Assembly (NCBI RefSeq): GCF_014646075.1
Contig: NZ_BMMT01000007.1
Location: 124,001 to 188,000, forward strand
Origin: Saccharopolyspora thermophila
GTDB lineage: Bacteria; Actinomycetota; Actinomycetes; Mycobacteriales; Pseudonocardiaceae
Direction: 5' to 3'
DNA length: 64,000 nucleotides
Every line of letters begins with the position of its first letter. Position 1 is the first letter of the stretch. Positions 41,792 to 50,713 of this stretch are shown here, in pieces. A program made the position numbers and the translations under genes. The notes under the pieces are model-generated. The model was not told where the DNA came from and did no database searches. It worked only from the letters and a program-made list of their open reading frames with translations.

Positions 41792-43348
41792 TCACCGCAG
41801 CGACGACGTGATGCGGGTGAGTAGCTCGCTCAGCTCGCCCGGCCCCGCCACCGAGTAGTGGGCCCAGGTCAGGCGGTCGCCGTGCTCACCGCTGAGCACC
41901 ACGATCCCGATCCCGTCCCCGTGGATCTCGCGCAGCGCATCCTCGTCGGTCACGTCGTCACCGGCATAGAGAGGCACCGTGGCGCGGTCCGCGCCGAGGT
42001 GGCCGAGCAGCCAGCGCACGGCGCGGCCCTTGTGCCAGTCGACCTTGGGCACCAGTTCCAGCACGCAGCGGCCGTGCGTGAGCTTCAACGCGGGTGCCGC
42101 CGCGGCGACCCGCTCGACGGCTTCCCGGACGCGGTCGACGTCCTCGGCGCGAACGGCCCGGTAGTGCACCGCGAGCGCGAAGCGCTTGCGATCGACCAGG
42201 GTGCCCGGCACGGACCCGAGTTCGGCTCGCAGGCGCTGTTCGGCCGCGTCCAGCGCGGGTAGGGCGTCCTGCCCGCCTTGATGCGCGACGACCTCCTCCC
42301 CGGTCGGACCGGCCACCTCGAACCCGTGGCTGCCGACATACCACGCGGCGGCGACCCCGACGCGCTGCCGCACGTCCCGCATGTCGCGCCCGCTGACCAC
42401 GGCCACCGGGCAGGACCGGGCGAGCTCTTCCAGCGCCCGCCGGTTGTCCGGGGGCATCTCGACCTCTTCCGGAGTGTCCCGGATCGGGCTGAGCGTGCCG
42501 TCGAAGTCGAACAGCAGCACCGGGGACCGCCCGCGCAGACGGGCGGCGATCTCGTCCCAGGCGGTGAGGGCGTCGGGGACCGCCGACAGCGGGCGTTCGC
42601 CGGGCGACACGGTGATCTCGTCGAGCGCGGACACGACCACGTCCGCACCCGAAGCCAGCAGGCGCTCCCGTGTCCCGCCGCGGTCGACGCCGACGATCAG
42701 GCCGAAGCCACCGCGCCGCGCGGCCCGCACACCCGCCTCGGCGTCCTCGAACACCACCGAGGCGTCCGGGGCCACGCCGAGCCGCCGTGCGGTCTCCAGG
42801 AACATGGCCGGATCGGGTCTGCCGGGCAGCCCGAGTTCCTCGGCCAGCACCCCGTCGACCTGGACGTCGAACAACCGCGCCAGCCCTGCGCCGGCGAGCA
42901 CCGTCGTGCAGCTGCGGCTGGCGGAGACGACGCCGGTGCGGACGCCGCGTCGGCGCAGCACCTTGACCAGCGCGACCGCGTCCCCGGCGACCCGCACCCC
43001 CTTGGTCGCGATCACGCTGCGGAAGTGGCGGTCTGCGAGCCTGCCGAGCCCGTACCCGGTTTCCGCGCCCGCGTCGTCGTCCGGGGCTCCGCGGGGCAGG
43101 TCGATGCCCCGCGAGCGGAGGAAGTCCAGCACCCCGTCCACCGGGGGTTTGCCGCCGACGTGGTCGCGGTAGTCGGCGTCGTCGAACGGCCGGTGGTCCT
43201 CCCCGGGCACCGGCGGGCGGGTCACGAGGTAGTCGTCGAACAGCCGTTTCCACGCCACCGCGTGCACCGAGGCGGTGTTGGTGATCACTCCGTCCAGGTC
43301 GAACAGCGCCGCGTGGTAGCGGCCCGGATCGAGGTGCGTGGCGTCCAT
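41792..43348 (-). CDS. HAD phosphatase/phosphomutase-like domain fused to trehalose-6-phosphate phosphatase
   Basis: The 518-residue protein contains two HAD-fold modules. Residues ~12-240 are a beta-phosphoglucomutase-like HAD (LFDLDGVITNT with D17 and D19, VSASRSCTTVL, FEDAEAGVRAA). Residues ~275-510 are an OtsB-type phosphatase (LLFDFDGTLSPIRDTP with D281 and D283, VVSGRDMRDV, GSHGFE, YAGDDVTDEDAL). It would remove phosphate from trehalose-6-phosphate; the first domain's substrate is unclear. The layout is like the first part of mycobacterial OtsB1 (Rv2006), without the GH65 part. No otsA lies nearby. The ATG has GGAGGG upstream. Confidence 0.9.
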   Translation of the reverse strand: MDATHLDPGRYHAALFDLDGVITNTASVHAVAWKRLFDDYLVTRPPVPGEDHRPFDDADYRDHVGGKPPVDGVLDFLRSRGIDLPRGAPDDDAGAETGYGLGRLADRHFRSVIATKGVRVAGDAVALVKVLRRRGVRTGVVSASRSCTTVLAGAGLARLFDVQVDGVLAEELGLPGRPDPAMFLETARRLGVAPDASVVFEDAEAGVRAARRGGFGLIVGVDRGGTRERLLASGADVVVSALDEITVSPGERPLSAVPDALTAWDEIAARLRGRSPVLLFDFDGTLSPIRDTPEEVEMPPDNRRALEELARSCPVAVVSGRDMRDVRQRVGVAAAWYVGSHGFEVAGPTGEEVVAHQGGQDALPALDAAEQRLRAELGSVPGTLVDRKRFALAVHYRAVRAEDVDRVREAVERVAAAAPALKLTHGRCVLELVPKVDWHKGRAVRWLLGHLGADRATVPLYAGDDVTDEDALREIHGDGIGIVVLSGEHGDRLTWAHYSVAGPGELSELLTRITSSLR

Positions 43349-43499
43349 GGCGACCCTCCACTCGCGCAGCGAGCGTCCATGCCAATATCGCAGCGCGTCC
43401 CGGCCACCGCCGGTCTGAGCCCCGCGGACGGGATCCGCCGTGTGAGGGCACCTCGACCCGACGGGATGTGGACGACAGCCACCCGTCGGCGAGCGCGCT

Positions 43500-44255
43500 T
43501 CAGACCTCCAGCAGCGCGCGCATGGCCGCACGGTCGCTCTCGGGCACGTAGCCCGCGTAGTAGTCATAGATGTTGCGGCGGGAGATCCGGGCGGCGGCCT
43601 GGCCGTCCCCGGCCCGGATCGCGGCCAGGACCTCCCGGTGGTGCTGGAGGGATTCGCGCATCAGCGCCCGGCTGTTGCGCGAACGCGCCACCCTGTCCTC
43701 GATGAGCGACAGCACGACGCCACGCACGACGTTGTTGCACACCTGGATCAGGGAGTTGCGGCTCGCGCTCGCGATCGCGTCGTGGAAGGCGACGTCGGCC
43801 TTGCTGAACTCGTCGTAGCCGCGGTCGATCGCCTCCGCCATCACCGCGAGGGTGCGTTCCATGGCGGCGAGTTCGGCCGCCGAGCGCAGCCGCGCGGCGA
43901 GCAGGTTCGCCGCGGAGTCGAGGATCATCCGGAACGCGACCAGCTCCGCGACCGACATCTCCTCCAGTTGGGCCAGCCGGGTCATCTGCTTGGCCAGGCC
44001 GCTGGGCGAGAACGGCAGCACCTCGGGGCCGTGCGGGTCGCCGGGGCGGGAGCGGATCACGCCGTTGGCCTCCAGCACCCGCAGTGCCTCGCGCACCGTG
44101 GGCCGGGAGGCGCCGAACTGCGCGACCAGTTCCCGTTCGTTCGGCAGCCGCTGCCCGGGCCGGAACTCGCCGCGCGCGATGGCGCCCTCGATCTGCTCGA
44201 CGATGGTCTGGTACAGCCGCACCGGCCGCACCTGCTGGAACCTGGCGTCGTTCAC
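43500..44255 (-). CDS. GntR-family regulator (FadR/FCD subfamily)
   Basis: The 251-residue regulator has an N-terminal winged helix (LYQTIVEQIEGAIARGEFRPGQRLPNERELVAQFGASRPTVREALRVLEANGVI, split; about 13-65) and an all-helical FCD domain with metal/ligand residues in AFRMILDSAANLLAA, DVAFHDAIASAS and LQHHREVLAAI. The GTG at 44255 was chosen for GAAGAGGA immediately upstream. It is divergent from a peptide-import and amide-degradation operon, with matching palindromes in between, so it is very likely the local regulator, responding to a carboxylate intermediate. Confidence 0.92.
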   Translation of the reverse strand: MNDARFQQVRPVRLYQTIVEQIEGAIARGEFRPGQRLPNERELVAQFGASRPTVREALRVLEANGVIRSRPGDPHGPEVLPFSPSGLAKQMTRLAQLEEMSVAELVAFRMILDSAANLLAARLRSAAELAAMERTLAVMAEAIDRGYDEFSKADVAFHDAIASASRNSLIQVCNNVVRGVVLSLIEDRVARSRNSRALMRESLQHHREVLAAIRAGDGQAAARISRRNIYDYYAGYVPESDRAAMRALLEV

Positions 44256-44316
44256 GAGTCCTCTTCCGGTCATCGCCGACGGGCCCGCACTCTTGACAAC
44301 CGACGGCGTGATGCAG

Positions 44317-44350
44317 AGCATAACTGAAACCAGGTTAACTGGTCAGACCA
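44317..44350. promoter_or_regulatory. FadR-type operator and promoter region between gntR and ABC operon
   Basis: TGGTCAGACCA (44340-44350) is a perfect palindrome of the FadR-type TGGTCNGACCA pattern. It partly overlaps a second palindrome, ACCAG-GTTAA-CTGGT (44329-44343). On the minus strand CTGACC and TATGCT (44317-44322) are spaced 18 bp, a plausible gntR promoter that the operator would cover. Confidence 0.7.
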
Positions 44351-44411
44351 TTATGGTGGTGCGCGACAGCGGAGCACGTTCGGCGCTGCGGAGCACAGGA
44401 CGGAGATCTGC

Positions 44412-45920
44412 GTGAGGTCCCACATCAGGAAGGCGGCCGCGGCGCTGTCGGCCGTCGCCGCGCTGCTGCTGGCATCGTGCTCGGCGGGGTCCGGGGCCGG
44501 CGGGAACGGCGCCGGAGAGGACGCGTTGAGCATCGGGTTCGTCGCCGAACCCGCGAACCTGGACTTCACCCGCACCGACGGCGCCGCGATCCCCGAAGCG
44601 CTGCTGTACAACGTCTACGAGACGCTGGTGAAGGTCGACCAGCGCGGCGACATCGTCGCGTCGCTGGCCCGGTCCTGGGACGTCTCGCCGGACCGCCGCA
44701 CCTACACCTTCCACCTCGTCGAGGGCGCGACGTTCAGCAACGGCGCGCCGTTCACCGCCGAGGACGCGAAGTTCTCCCTGGATCGCGTCCGCACCGACTG
44801 GACGGTGTCGCTGAAGAAGGCCGCCGACGTCGTCGAGCGGACCGACGTGGTGTCGCCGACCGAACTGCGGGTCACCCTCCGCGAACCCAGCAACGACTGG
44901 CTCTATCGGATGACCACCCGCGTCGGTGCCATGTTCAGCCGCACCGGGGTGGACCAGCTGGCGACCACGCCGGTCGGCACCGGGCCCTACATCGTGCGGA
45001 AGTGGACCCGCGGCGACTCCATCATCCTCGCCCGCCGGGACGACTACTGGGGACCGAAGCCGTACTTTCCGACCGTCACCCTCAGGTACTTCAAGGATCC
45101 GACAGCGGTGAACAACGCGCTGCTGAGCGGAACGATCAACGTGATCAGCTCGGTGCAGACGCCCGAGTCGCTCGGCCAGTTCACGGGCAACCCCCGCTAC
45201 CAGGTCATCGAGGGCACCACCAACAACGAGGTCCTGCTGGCGTTCAACGGCGGTTCCGGGCCGATGCGCAATCCGAAGCTGCGCCAGGCGGTGCGCTACG
45301 GCATCGATCACCGGGCGCTGCTGGACACCTGCTGGGCGGGCCGCGGCCAGCTGATCGGCAGCATGGTTCCCCCGACGGACCCGTGGTACGAGGACCTGAC
45401 CGGGCTGTACCCGCACGACCCGGCGCGGGCGCGGCAACTGCTGCAGGAGTCCGGCGAGGCGGGCACGACGCTGCGGCTGCGGCTGCCCACCCTGCCCTAC
45501 GCCACGTCCTGCGGCACGGTCGTCAAGAGCCAGCTGGAGCAGCTGGGATTCAGGGTCCACCTGGACCAGCTGGAGTTCCCCGCCGCGTGGCTGAACACCG
45601 TGTTCACCAACGCCGACTACGACATGTCGATCGTCGGCCACATCGAACCCCGCGACCTGGGGGCCGTCTTCGGCAATCCGGGCTACTACACCCGATACGA
45701 CAACGCGGCCTTCCGCGACCTGCTGCGGAAAGCCGACCGCGGCACGCCGGAGGAGCAGGTCCGGTTTCTCAGGGAGGCCGCCCGCATGGTGTCCCAGGAC
45801 GCCGCCGCGGACTGGCTGTTTCTGCTGCCGAACCTGGTGGTCGCCGACTCCGTGATCACCGGCCTGCCGCGCAACCGGCTCTCCGAGTCGTTCGACCTCA
45901 CCGGACTGGGCCGGTTCTGA
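44412..45920 (+). CDS. ABC transporter substrate-binding lipoprotein (oligopeptide/nickel family)
   Basis: The 502-residue lipoprotein has the signal LLLASC (C23) and an SBP_bac_5 fold: LAEPANLD-like FVAEPANLDFTRTDGAAI, then LLYNVYETLVKVDQRGDIVASLARSWDVSPD (split) and PVGTGPYIVRKWTRGDSI. It would bind an oligopeptide or similar amide outside the membrane. The GTG start has GGAG 9 bp upstream. It is the first gene of the operon, divergent from gntR. Confidence 0.93.
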   Translation: MRSHIRKAAAALSAVAALLLASCSAGSGAGGNGAGEDALSIGFVAEPANLDFTRTDGAAIPEALLYNVYETLVKVDQRGDIVASLARSWDVSPDRRTYTFHLVEGATFSNGAPFTAEDAKFSLDRVRTDWTVSLKKAADVVERTDVVSPTELRVTLREPSNDWLYRMTTRVGAMFSRTGVDQLATTPVGTGPYIVRKWTRGDSIILARRDDYWGPKPYFPTVTLRYFKDPTAVNNALLSGTINVISSVQTPESLGQFTGNPRYQVIEGTTNNEVLLAFNGGSGPMRNPKLRQAVRYGIDHRALLDTCWAGRGQLIGSMVPPTDPWYEDLTGLYPHDPARARQLLQESGEAGTTLRLRLPTLPYATSCGTVVKSQLEQLGFRVHLDQLEFPAAWLNTVFTNADYDMSIVGHIEPRDLGAVFGNPGYYTRYDNAAFRDLLRKADRGTPEEQVRFLREAARMVSQDAAADWLFLLPNLVVADSVITGLPRNRLSESFDLTGLGRF

Positions 45921-45987
45921 GGGCCCGGCCAGGCGGTGTCGTGAGGTTCGGTGACCAGCGGAAAGTCTTCGACGGGAAGGGGCGCTC

Positions 45988-46938
45988 GTGCTGCTGCGGC
46001 TGCTGCGGCGGACCGCCGTCCTGCTGGCCAGTCTCGCGGTGATTTCGGTCGCCGTGTTCGCGTTCATGGCGGTGCTGCCGGGTGATCCGGCCCGCGTCGC
46101 CCTGGGCGTGAACGCGTCCGAGGAAGCGGTCCACCAGCTGCGCGCGCGGTTCGGGCTGGACCGGCCGCTCGTGGCGCAGTACTTCGGCTGGCTGCGCGGG
46201 CTGGTCACGTTCGACCTCGGCGACTCCTACGTGTCCGGGGCCGCGATCGGGCCGCAGATCGCCGACCGGCTGCAGGTCACGCTGTGGCTGGTCGGCACCG
46301 CGATCCTGATCGCCGTCCTGGTGGCCGTCCCGGCCGGGACGCTGATCGCGGTCCGGCACCGCACACCGTCGGGCGTGCTGCTGTCGGCGCTGTCCCAGGT
46401 TGGTGTCGCGGTGCCGGCGTTCCTGGCGGGCATCCTGCTGATCACCGTGTTCGCGGTGGGCCTGGGCTGGTTGCCCGCCAACGGCTGGACCCCGCCGGCC
46501 GAGGACCCCGCCGCGTTCGCCAGCCAGCTGGTGCTGCCCGCCTTCTCGCTCGGCGTCGTGCAGGCTGCGGTCCTCACCCGCTACGTGCGCAGCGCGGTGC
46601 TCGACGTGCTGCGCGAGGACTACCTGCGCACCGCGCGGTCGAAGGGGCTGCGACCGATGCGGGCGCTGGTGCGCCACGGGCTGCGCAACGCCGCGGTGCC
46701 GGTGGTGACGGTGCTCGGGTTGCAACTGGCCACCCTGCTGGTCGGGGCCGTCGTGGTGGAGCGGGTCTTCGTGATCCCGGGGCTGGGCAGCCTCCTGCTC
46801 GACGGTGTCGCCAACCGGGACCTGATCCTCGTGCAGGACGTGGTGATGGTCCTGGTGGTGGCCGTGCTGCTGGTGAACTACCTGGTCGACCTGCTGTACC
46901 TGGTGATCGACCCGCGACTGCGGACGGGGGGCCGATGA
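45988..46938 (+). CDS. ABC transporter permease (DppB-like)
   Basis: The 316-residue permease has six hydrophobic segments and the BPD_transp_1 EAA-type loop REDYLRTARSKGLRPMRALVRHGLRNA (split, near residues 210-235). The N-terminus (LLRLLRRTAVLLASLAVISVAVFAFMAVLPGDPAR, split) is the usual DppB/OppB start. It is followed by a 4-bp overlap with the second permease. It lies 67 bp after the binding-protein gene. Confidence 0.92.
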   Translation: MLLRLLRRTAVLLASLAVISVAVFAFMAVLPGDPARVALGVNASEEAVHQLRARFGLDRPLVAQYFGWLRGLVTFDLGDSYVSGAAIGPQIADRLQVTLWLVGTAILIAVLVAVPAGTLIAVRHRTPSGVLLSALSQVGVAVPAFLAGILLITVFAVGLGWLPANGWTPPAEDPAAFASQLVLPAFSLGVVQAAVLTRYVRSAVLDVLREDYLRTARSKGLRPMRALVRHGLRNAAVPVVTVLGLQLATLLVGAVVVERVFVIPGLGSLLLDGVANRDLILVQDVVMVLVVAVLLVNYLVDLLYLVIDPRLRTGGR

Positions 46939-47771
46939 GCGCACCGGACACCGGCCGCCGGTGGAACGCGAGCCTGGTCGTGGGCGGCGCGATCGTCACC
47001 GCGGTCATCGGCATGGCGCTGCTGTCGTTCCTCTGGACGCCGCACGACCCGACCCTGGTCGATGCGCAGGCGAGGCTGGCGGGACCGTCCTGGGAGCACT
47101 GGTTCGGCACCGACAAGTTCGGCCGCGACGTGTTCAGCCAGATCCTCGTCGGGGCCCGCACCACGCTGTTCGTCGGCTTCGTGGCCGTGGGCGTCGCCGC
47201 GGTGATCGGGGTGCCGCTCGGTGTCGTCGCCGGGATGGCGCCGCGCTGGTTCGGCGAGTTACTCATGCGCGGCAACGACCTCCTGCTCGCCTTCCCGGCG
47301 CTGCTGCTGGCCATCATGTTCGCCGCGGTGTACGGCTCGGGCACGCTGGTGGCCATGATCGCCATCGGCATCGCGTCCATCCCGAACTTCGCGCGGCTGG
47401 TGCGCAGCGGCACCCTGCAGGTGATGCGGACCGAGTACGTGCTCGCCGCCCGCATGGCCGGCCGCGGCCCGTGGGCCATCGGCGTCCGGCACGTGCTGCC
47501 GAACGTCAGCAGCCTGGTGATCGTGCAGTCCTCGGTCGGGTTCGCCATCGCCGTCCTCGCCGAGGCGGCGCTGTCGTTTCTCGGCTTCGGCACCCCACCG
47601 CCCACCCCGTCATGGGGCCGGATGCTGCAGGAGAGCCAGGAGATGCTCTGGTCGGCGCCGATGCTGGCCGTCTACCCGGGAGCCGCGATCGCCGTGGCCG
47701 TGCTGGGGTTCAACCTGCTCGGCGACGGCCTGCGCGACCTCCTCGACCCGAAGTTGGAGGGCCGCCGGTGA
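46935..47771 (+). CDS. ABC transporter permease (DppC-like)
   Basis: The 278-residue second permease has the WFGTDKFGRDVFSQILVGARTTLFVG opening (split) typical of DppC/OppC and the EAA loop RTEYVLAARMAGRGPWAIGVRHVLPN. Together with the previous gene it forms the membrane channel. It is translationally coupled at both ends (ATGA and GTGA). Confidence 0.93.
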   Translation: MSAPDTGRRWNASLVVGGAIVTAVIGMALLSFLWTPHDPTLVDAQARLAGPSWEHWFGTDKFGRDVFSQILVGARTTLFVGFVAVGVAAVIGVPLGVVAGMAPRWFGELLMRGNDLLLAFPALLLAIMFAAVYGSGTLVAMIAIGIASIPNFARLVRSGTLQVMRTEYVLAARMAGRGPWAIGVRHVLPNVSSLVIVQSSVGFAIAVLAEAALSFLGFGTPPPTPSWGRMLQESQEMLWSAPMLAVYPGAAIAVAVLGFNLLGDGLRDLLDPKLEGRR

Positions 47772-48790
47772 GTACGTCCGCGCAGACCGCCGCCGCGACC
47801 GGCCGGGCCCCGGCCCAGCCGGACCTGCTCACCGTCCGGGGCCTCGACGTGGTCAGCGGCGACCGGACGCTGGTGGCCGACGTCGGGTTCACCATCCGCG
47901 CGGGCGAGCGGGTGGGCCTGATCGGCGAGTCCGGGTCCGGCAAGTCCCTCACCGCGCTGAGCATTGTGGGCCTGCTGCCCGAGGGGGTGCGCGCCAGCGG
48001 TTCGGTCCGGCTCGCGGGCGTGGACCACGACCTCGTGGGCGCCGGTGAGGCGGCGATGTCGCGGGTCCGCGGCAAGCACGTCGCGATGGTGTTCCAGGAG
48101 CCGATGACCGCGCTCAACCCGACGATGCGGGTGGGCCGCCAGGTGGCCGAGGCCATGCTGGTGCACCGGACGCAGCGGGACCGCCGCGCGGCCGCCACCG
48201 CCGCGGTGGAGCTGCTCGACAGGGTCGGGCTGCCGGATCCGCAGGCCGCCGCCCGCGCCTACCCGCACCAGTTCTCCGGCGGGCAGCGGCAGCGCATCAT
48301 GCTCGCGCTGGCCCTGGCCAACGACCCGGCGCTGCTGGTGTGCGACGAGCCGACCACCGCGCTGGACGTCACCGTACAGGCGCGCGTGCTCGATGTGATC
48401 GTCCGCGGCGTCCAGGAGCGCGACGCGGCGATGCTGTTCATCACGCACGACCTCGCCGTGGTCGCGACCGTGTGCGAGCGGGTGCTGGTGATGTACGGCG
48501 GACGCATCGTCGAGGCCGGGCCGGTGCGTGAGGTCTTCACCCGCCCCCGCCACCGCTACACGCAGGGGCTGATCGAGGCGTCCAACCTGGACGTCGACGA
48601 CCGCGGCCGGCTCGCCACGATCCCCGGCTCGGTCCCGGCCGCGGGCCGGTTCCCGGCGGGCTGCGTGTTCCGCAACCGCTGCGCGCACGCTACCGGCGCG
48701 TGCGCCGAACGTCCACCGTGGACGGACATGGCCACCGGCACCGGCTACGCCTGCTTCCACCCGCCGACGAGCGAGGCCCGCCATGACTGA
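47768..48790 (+). CDS. ABC transporter ATP-binding protein (DppD-like)
   Basis: The 340-residue ATPase has Walker A GESGSGKS (53-60), signature FSGGQRQRIM, Walker B LLVCDEPTTALD and the C-terminal oligopeptide-transporter extension with CVFRNRCAHATGAC, whose Cys residues may hold an iron-sulfur site. It pairs with the next ATPase. The GTG start overlaps the previous stop. Confidence 0.94.
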   Translation: MSTSAQTAAATGRAPAQPDLLTVRGLDVVSGDRTLVADVGFTIRAGERVGLIGESGSGKSLTALSIVGLLPEGVRASGSVRLAGVDHDLVGAGEAAMSRVRGKHVAMVFQEPMTALNPTMRVGRQVAEAMLVHRTQRDRRAAATAAVELLDRVGLPDPQAAARAYPHQFSGGQRQRIMLALALANDPALLVCDEPTTALDVTVQARVLDVIVRGVQERDAAMLFITHDLAVVATVCERVLVMYGGRIVEAGPVREVFTRPRHRYTQGLIEASNLDVDDRGRLATIPGSVPAAGRFPAGCVFRNRCAHATGACAERPPWTDMATGTGYACFHPPTSEARHD

Positions 48791-49655
48791 CCAGGTGCAC
48801 CTGCCCGAGCTGCCGCCGGAACCCGACCCGACGGCGGCGATCAGCGTGCGCGCCGTGACCCGCGACTACCGGCGGCCGCGGACCTCGCTGCTGCACCCCG
48901 CACCGCCGGTGCACGCGCTGCGCGGCATCAGCTTCGACGTCGCCCCCGGCGAGCACTTCGGCATTGTCGGCGAGTCCGGGTGCGGCAAGTCCACCCTGCT
49001 GCGCATCATCGCGGGCCTCGACCGGCCCACCAGCGGCACCGTGATGGTCGACGGCACCGACATCACCCGGCTGCCGGAGCGGCGGCTGCGGATGCTCCGC
49101 GAGCACCTGCAACTCGTCTTCCAGGACCCGATGAGCTCGCTGGACCCGCGGATGCGGGTCGGCGACATCGTGGCCGAACCGCTGGTGGCGCAGGGCCGCG
49201 ACCACCGCGACGAGGTGCCGGCGCTGCTGGAGGCGGTCGGTCTGGGCCGCGACACGGCCGACCGGTACCCACACCAGTTCTCCGGCGGCCAGCGCCAGCG
49301 CATCGCGATCGCCCGCGCGCTGGCCCCGCGACCGCGGATCATCGTCGCCGACGAACCGGTGAGCGCCCTCGACGTGTCGGTGCGCGGCCAGGTGCTCAAC
49401 CTGATCGCCGACCTCGTCGACGAGCTCTCGCTCACCCTGGTGTTCGTCTCGCACGACCTGGCCGTGGTGCGGCACGTCTGCGACCGCGTGGCGGTGATGA
49501 GCGAGGGCCGCATCGTCGAGATGGGGCCGACCGAGCAGGTCTACGGCGACCCCCGGCACCCCTACACCCGGCGGCTCATCGCCGCGATCCCCACCCTGGA
49601 GAAGGCCCTCGCCGGGGCCACCGCAGCCGACCTCGTCCAGGAGCCGACGTCATGA
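48783..49655 (+). CDS. ABC transporter ATP-binding protein (DppF-like)
   Basis: The 290-residue partner ATPase has Walker A GESGCGKS (63-70), signature FSGGQRQRIA, Walker B IIVADEPVSALD and the H-loop SHDLAVV. The C-terminus lacks the Cys-rich extension, so its YTRRLIAAIPTLEKAL end is short for the family. It overlaps the previous gene by 8 bp and the peptidase gene by 4 bp. Confidence 0.94.
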   Translation: MTDQVHLPELPPEPDPTAAISVRAVTRDYRRPRTSLLHPAPPVHALRGISFDVAPGEHFGIVGESGCGKSTLLRIIAGLDRPTSGTVMVDGTDITRLPERRLRMLREHLQLVFQDPMSSLDPRMRVGDIVAEPLVAQGRDHRDEVPALLEAVGLGRDTADRYPHQFSGGQRQRIAIARALAPRPRIIVADEPVSALDVSVRGQVLNLIADLVDELSLTLVFVSHDLAVVRHVCDRVAVMSEGRIVEMGPTEQVYGDPRHPYTRRLIAAIPTLEKALAGATAADLVQEPTS

Positions 49656-50713
49656 CCGCACGCACGGGAGCCACGAACACCCTCGTCGACGTCCCCGGAA
49701 TCCGGGTGGGCCACGCGCATCGCCGCGGCGACGGCTGGCTGTCGGGCACCACGGTTGTGCTCGCCCCGCCCGGCGGTGCCCGCTGCGGGGTCGACGTGCG
49801 CGGCGGGGGCCCGGGAACCCGCGAGACCGACCTGCTCGACCCCCGCAACGTGGTGGAGCACGTCGACGCGGTCGTGCTCTCCGGTGGCAGCGCGTACGGG
49901 CTGGCCGCCGCCGACGGCGTGATGCGGCGCCTGCGCGATGCCGGGGCGGGCGTCTCGGTCGGCGGACCGGGCGAGGTGGTGCCGATCGTGCCCGCGGCCG
50001 TGATCTTCGACCTGGGCCGCGGCGGCGACTTCACCGCCCACCCCGACGCCGCGATGGGCGCAGCCGCCTACGACGCGGCCGGGGACGGGCCGGTCCCGCA
50101 GGGCGTCGTGGGCGCCGGGACCGGGGCGAAGGCCGGGGCGCTCAAAGGCGGCGTCGGTTCGGCCAGCGCGGTACTCGACGACGGCACGACCGTGGCCGCG
50201 TTGGCCGTGGTGAACGCGGCCGGGTCCTGCGTCGACCCGGCGACCGGGGAGCTCTACGCCACCCGCTTCGGGCTGCCCGGCGAGTTCACCGGCGTGACCC
50301 GCCCGGACCCCGCAGACCTGGCGAGCGCCCCGACGGACCCGCCGCCGCTGCCCGACCTGGCGCGGCCCCCGATGGCGACCACCATCGGCGTGGTGGCCAC
50401 GGACGCCGCGCTGTCCAAGGCCCAGTGCGCGAAGGTCGCCGGCGTGGCGCACGACGGCATGGCCCGCGGCATCCGTCCGGTGCACACGATGCTCGACGGC
50501 GACACGGTCTTCGCATTGGCCACCGGCGCCCGCGGCGCACCGGACCTGACGCGGTTCCAGCTGATTCTCGACGCCGCCGGGGACTGCTTCACCCGGGCGA
50601 TCGGGCACGCGCTGCTCGCCGCCGAGACCGTCGAGACGCCCGCCGGCCGCTGGGTGAGCTACCGGGAGGCATACCCGTCGGCCTTCCGCGCCGCCAACGA
50701 GGGAGAGCGATGA
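49652..50713 (+). CDS. P1-family (DmpA/NylC-like, S58) N-terminal-nucleophile peptidase
   Basis: The 353-residue protein belongs to the self-cleaving DmpA/NylC family: TLVDVPGIRVGHAHRRGDGW at the start, VVLSGGSAYGLAAADGVMRRL, VGAGTGAKAGALKGGVGSAS, and the junction region ATTIGVVATDAALSKAQCAKVAGVAHDG, where the nucleophilic Thr/Ser becomes the new N-terminus. Relatives cleave N-terminal beta-amino acids, D-amino acids or 6-aminohexanoate oligomers. The residue before the first candidate Thr is Ala, where family members as I recall often have Asn. Operon position after the importer says the imported compound is its substrate. Confidence 0.9.
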   Translation: MTARTGATNTLVDVPGIRVGHAHRRGDGWLSGTTVVLAPPGGARCGVDVRGGGPGTRETDLLDPRNVVEHVDAVVLSGGSAYGLAAADGVMRRLRDAGAGVSVGGPGEVVPIVPAAVIFDLGRGGDFTAHPDAAMGAAAYDAAGDGPVPQGVVGAGTGAKAGALKGGVGSASAVLDDGTTVAALAVVNAAGSCVDPATGELYATRFGLPGEFTGVTRPDPADLASAPTDPPPLPDLARPPMATTIGVVATDAALSKAQCAKVAGVAHDGMARGIRPVHTMLDGDTVFALATGARGAPDLTRFQLILDAAGDCFTRAIGHALLAAETVETPAGRWVSYREAYPSAFRAANEGER

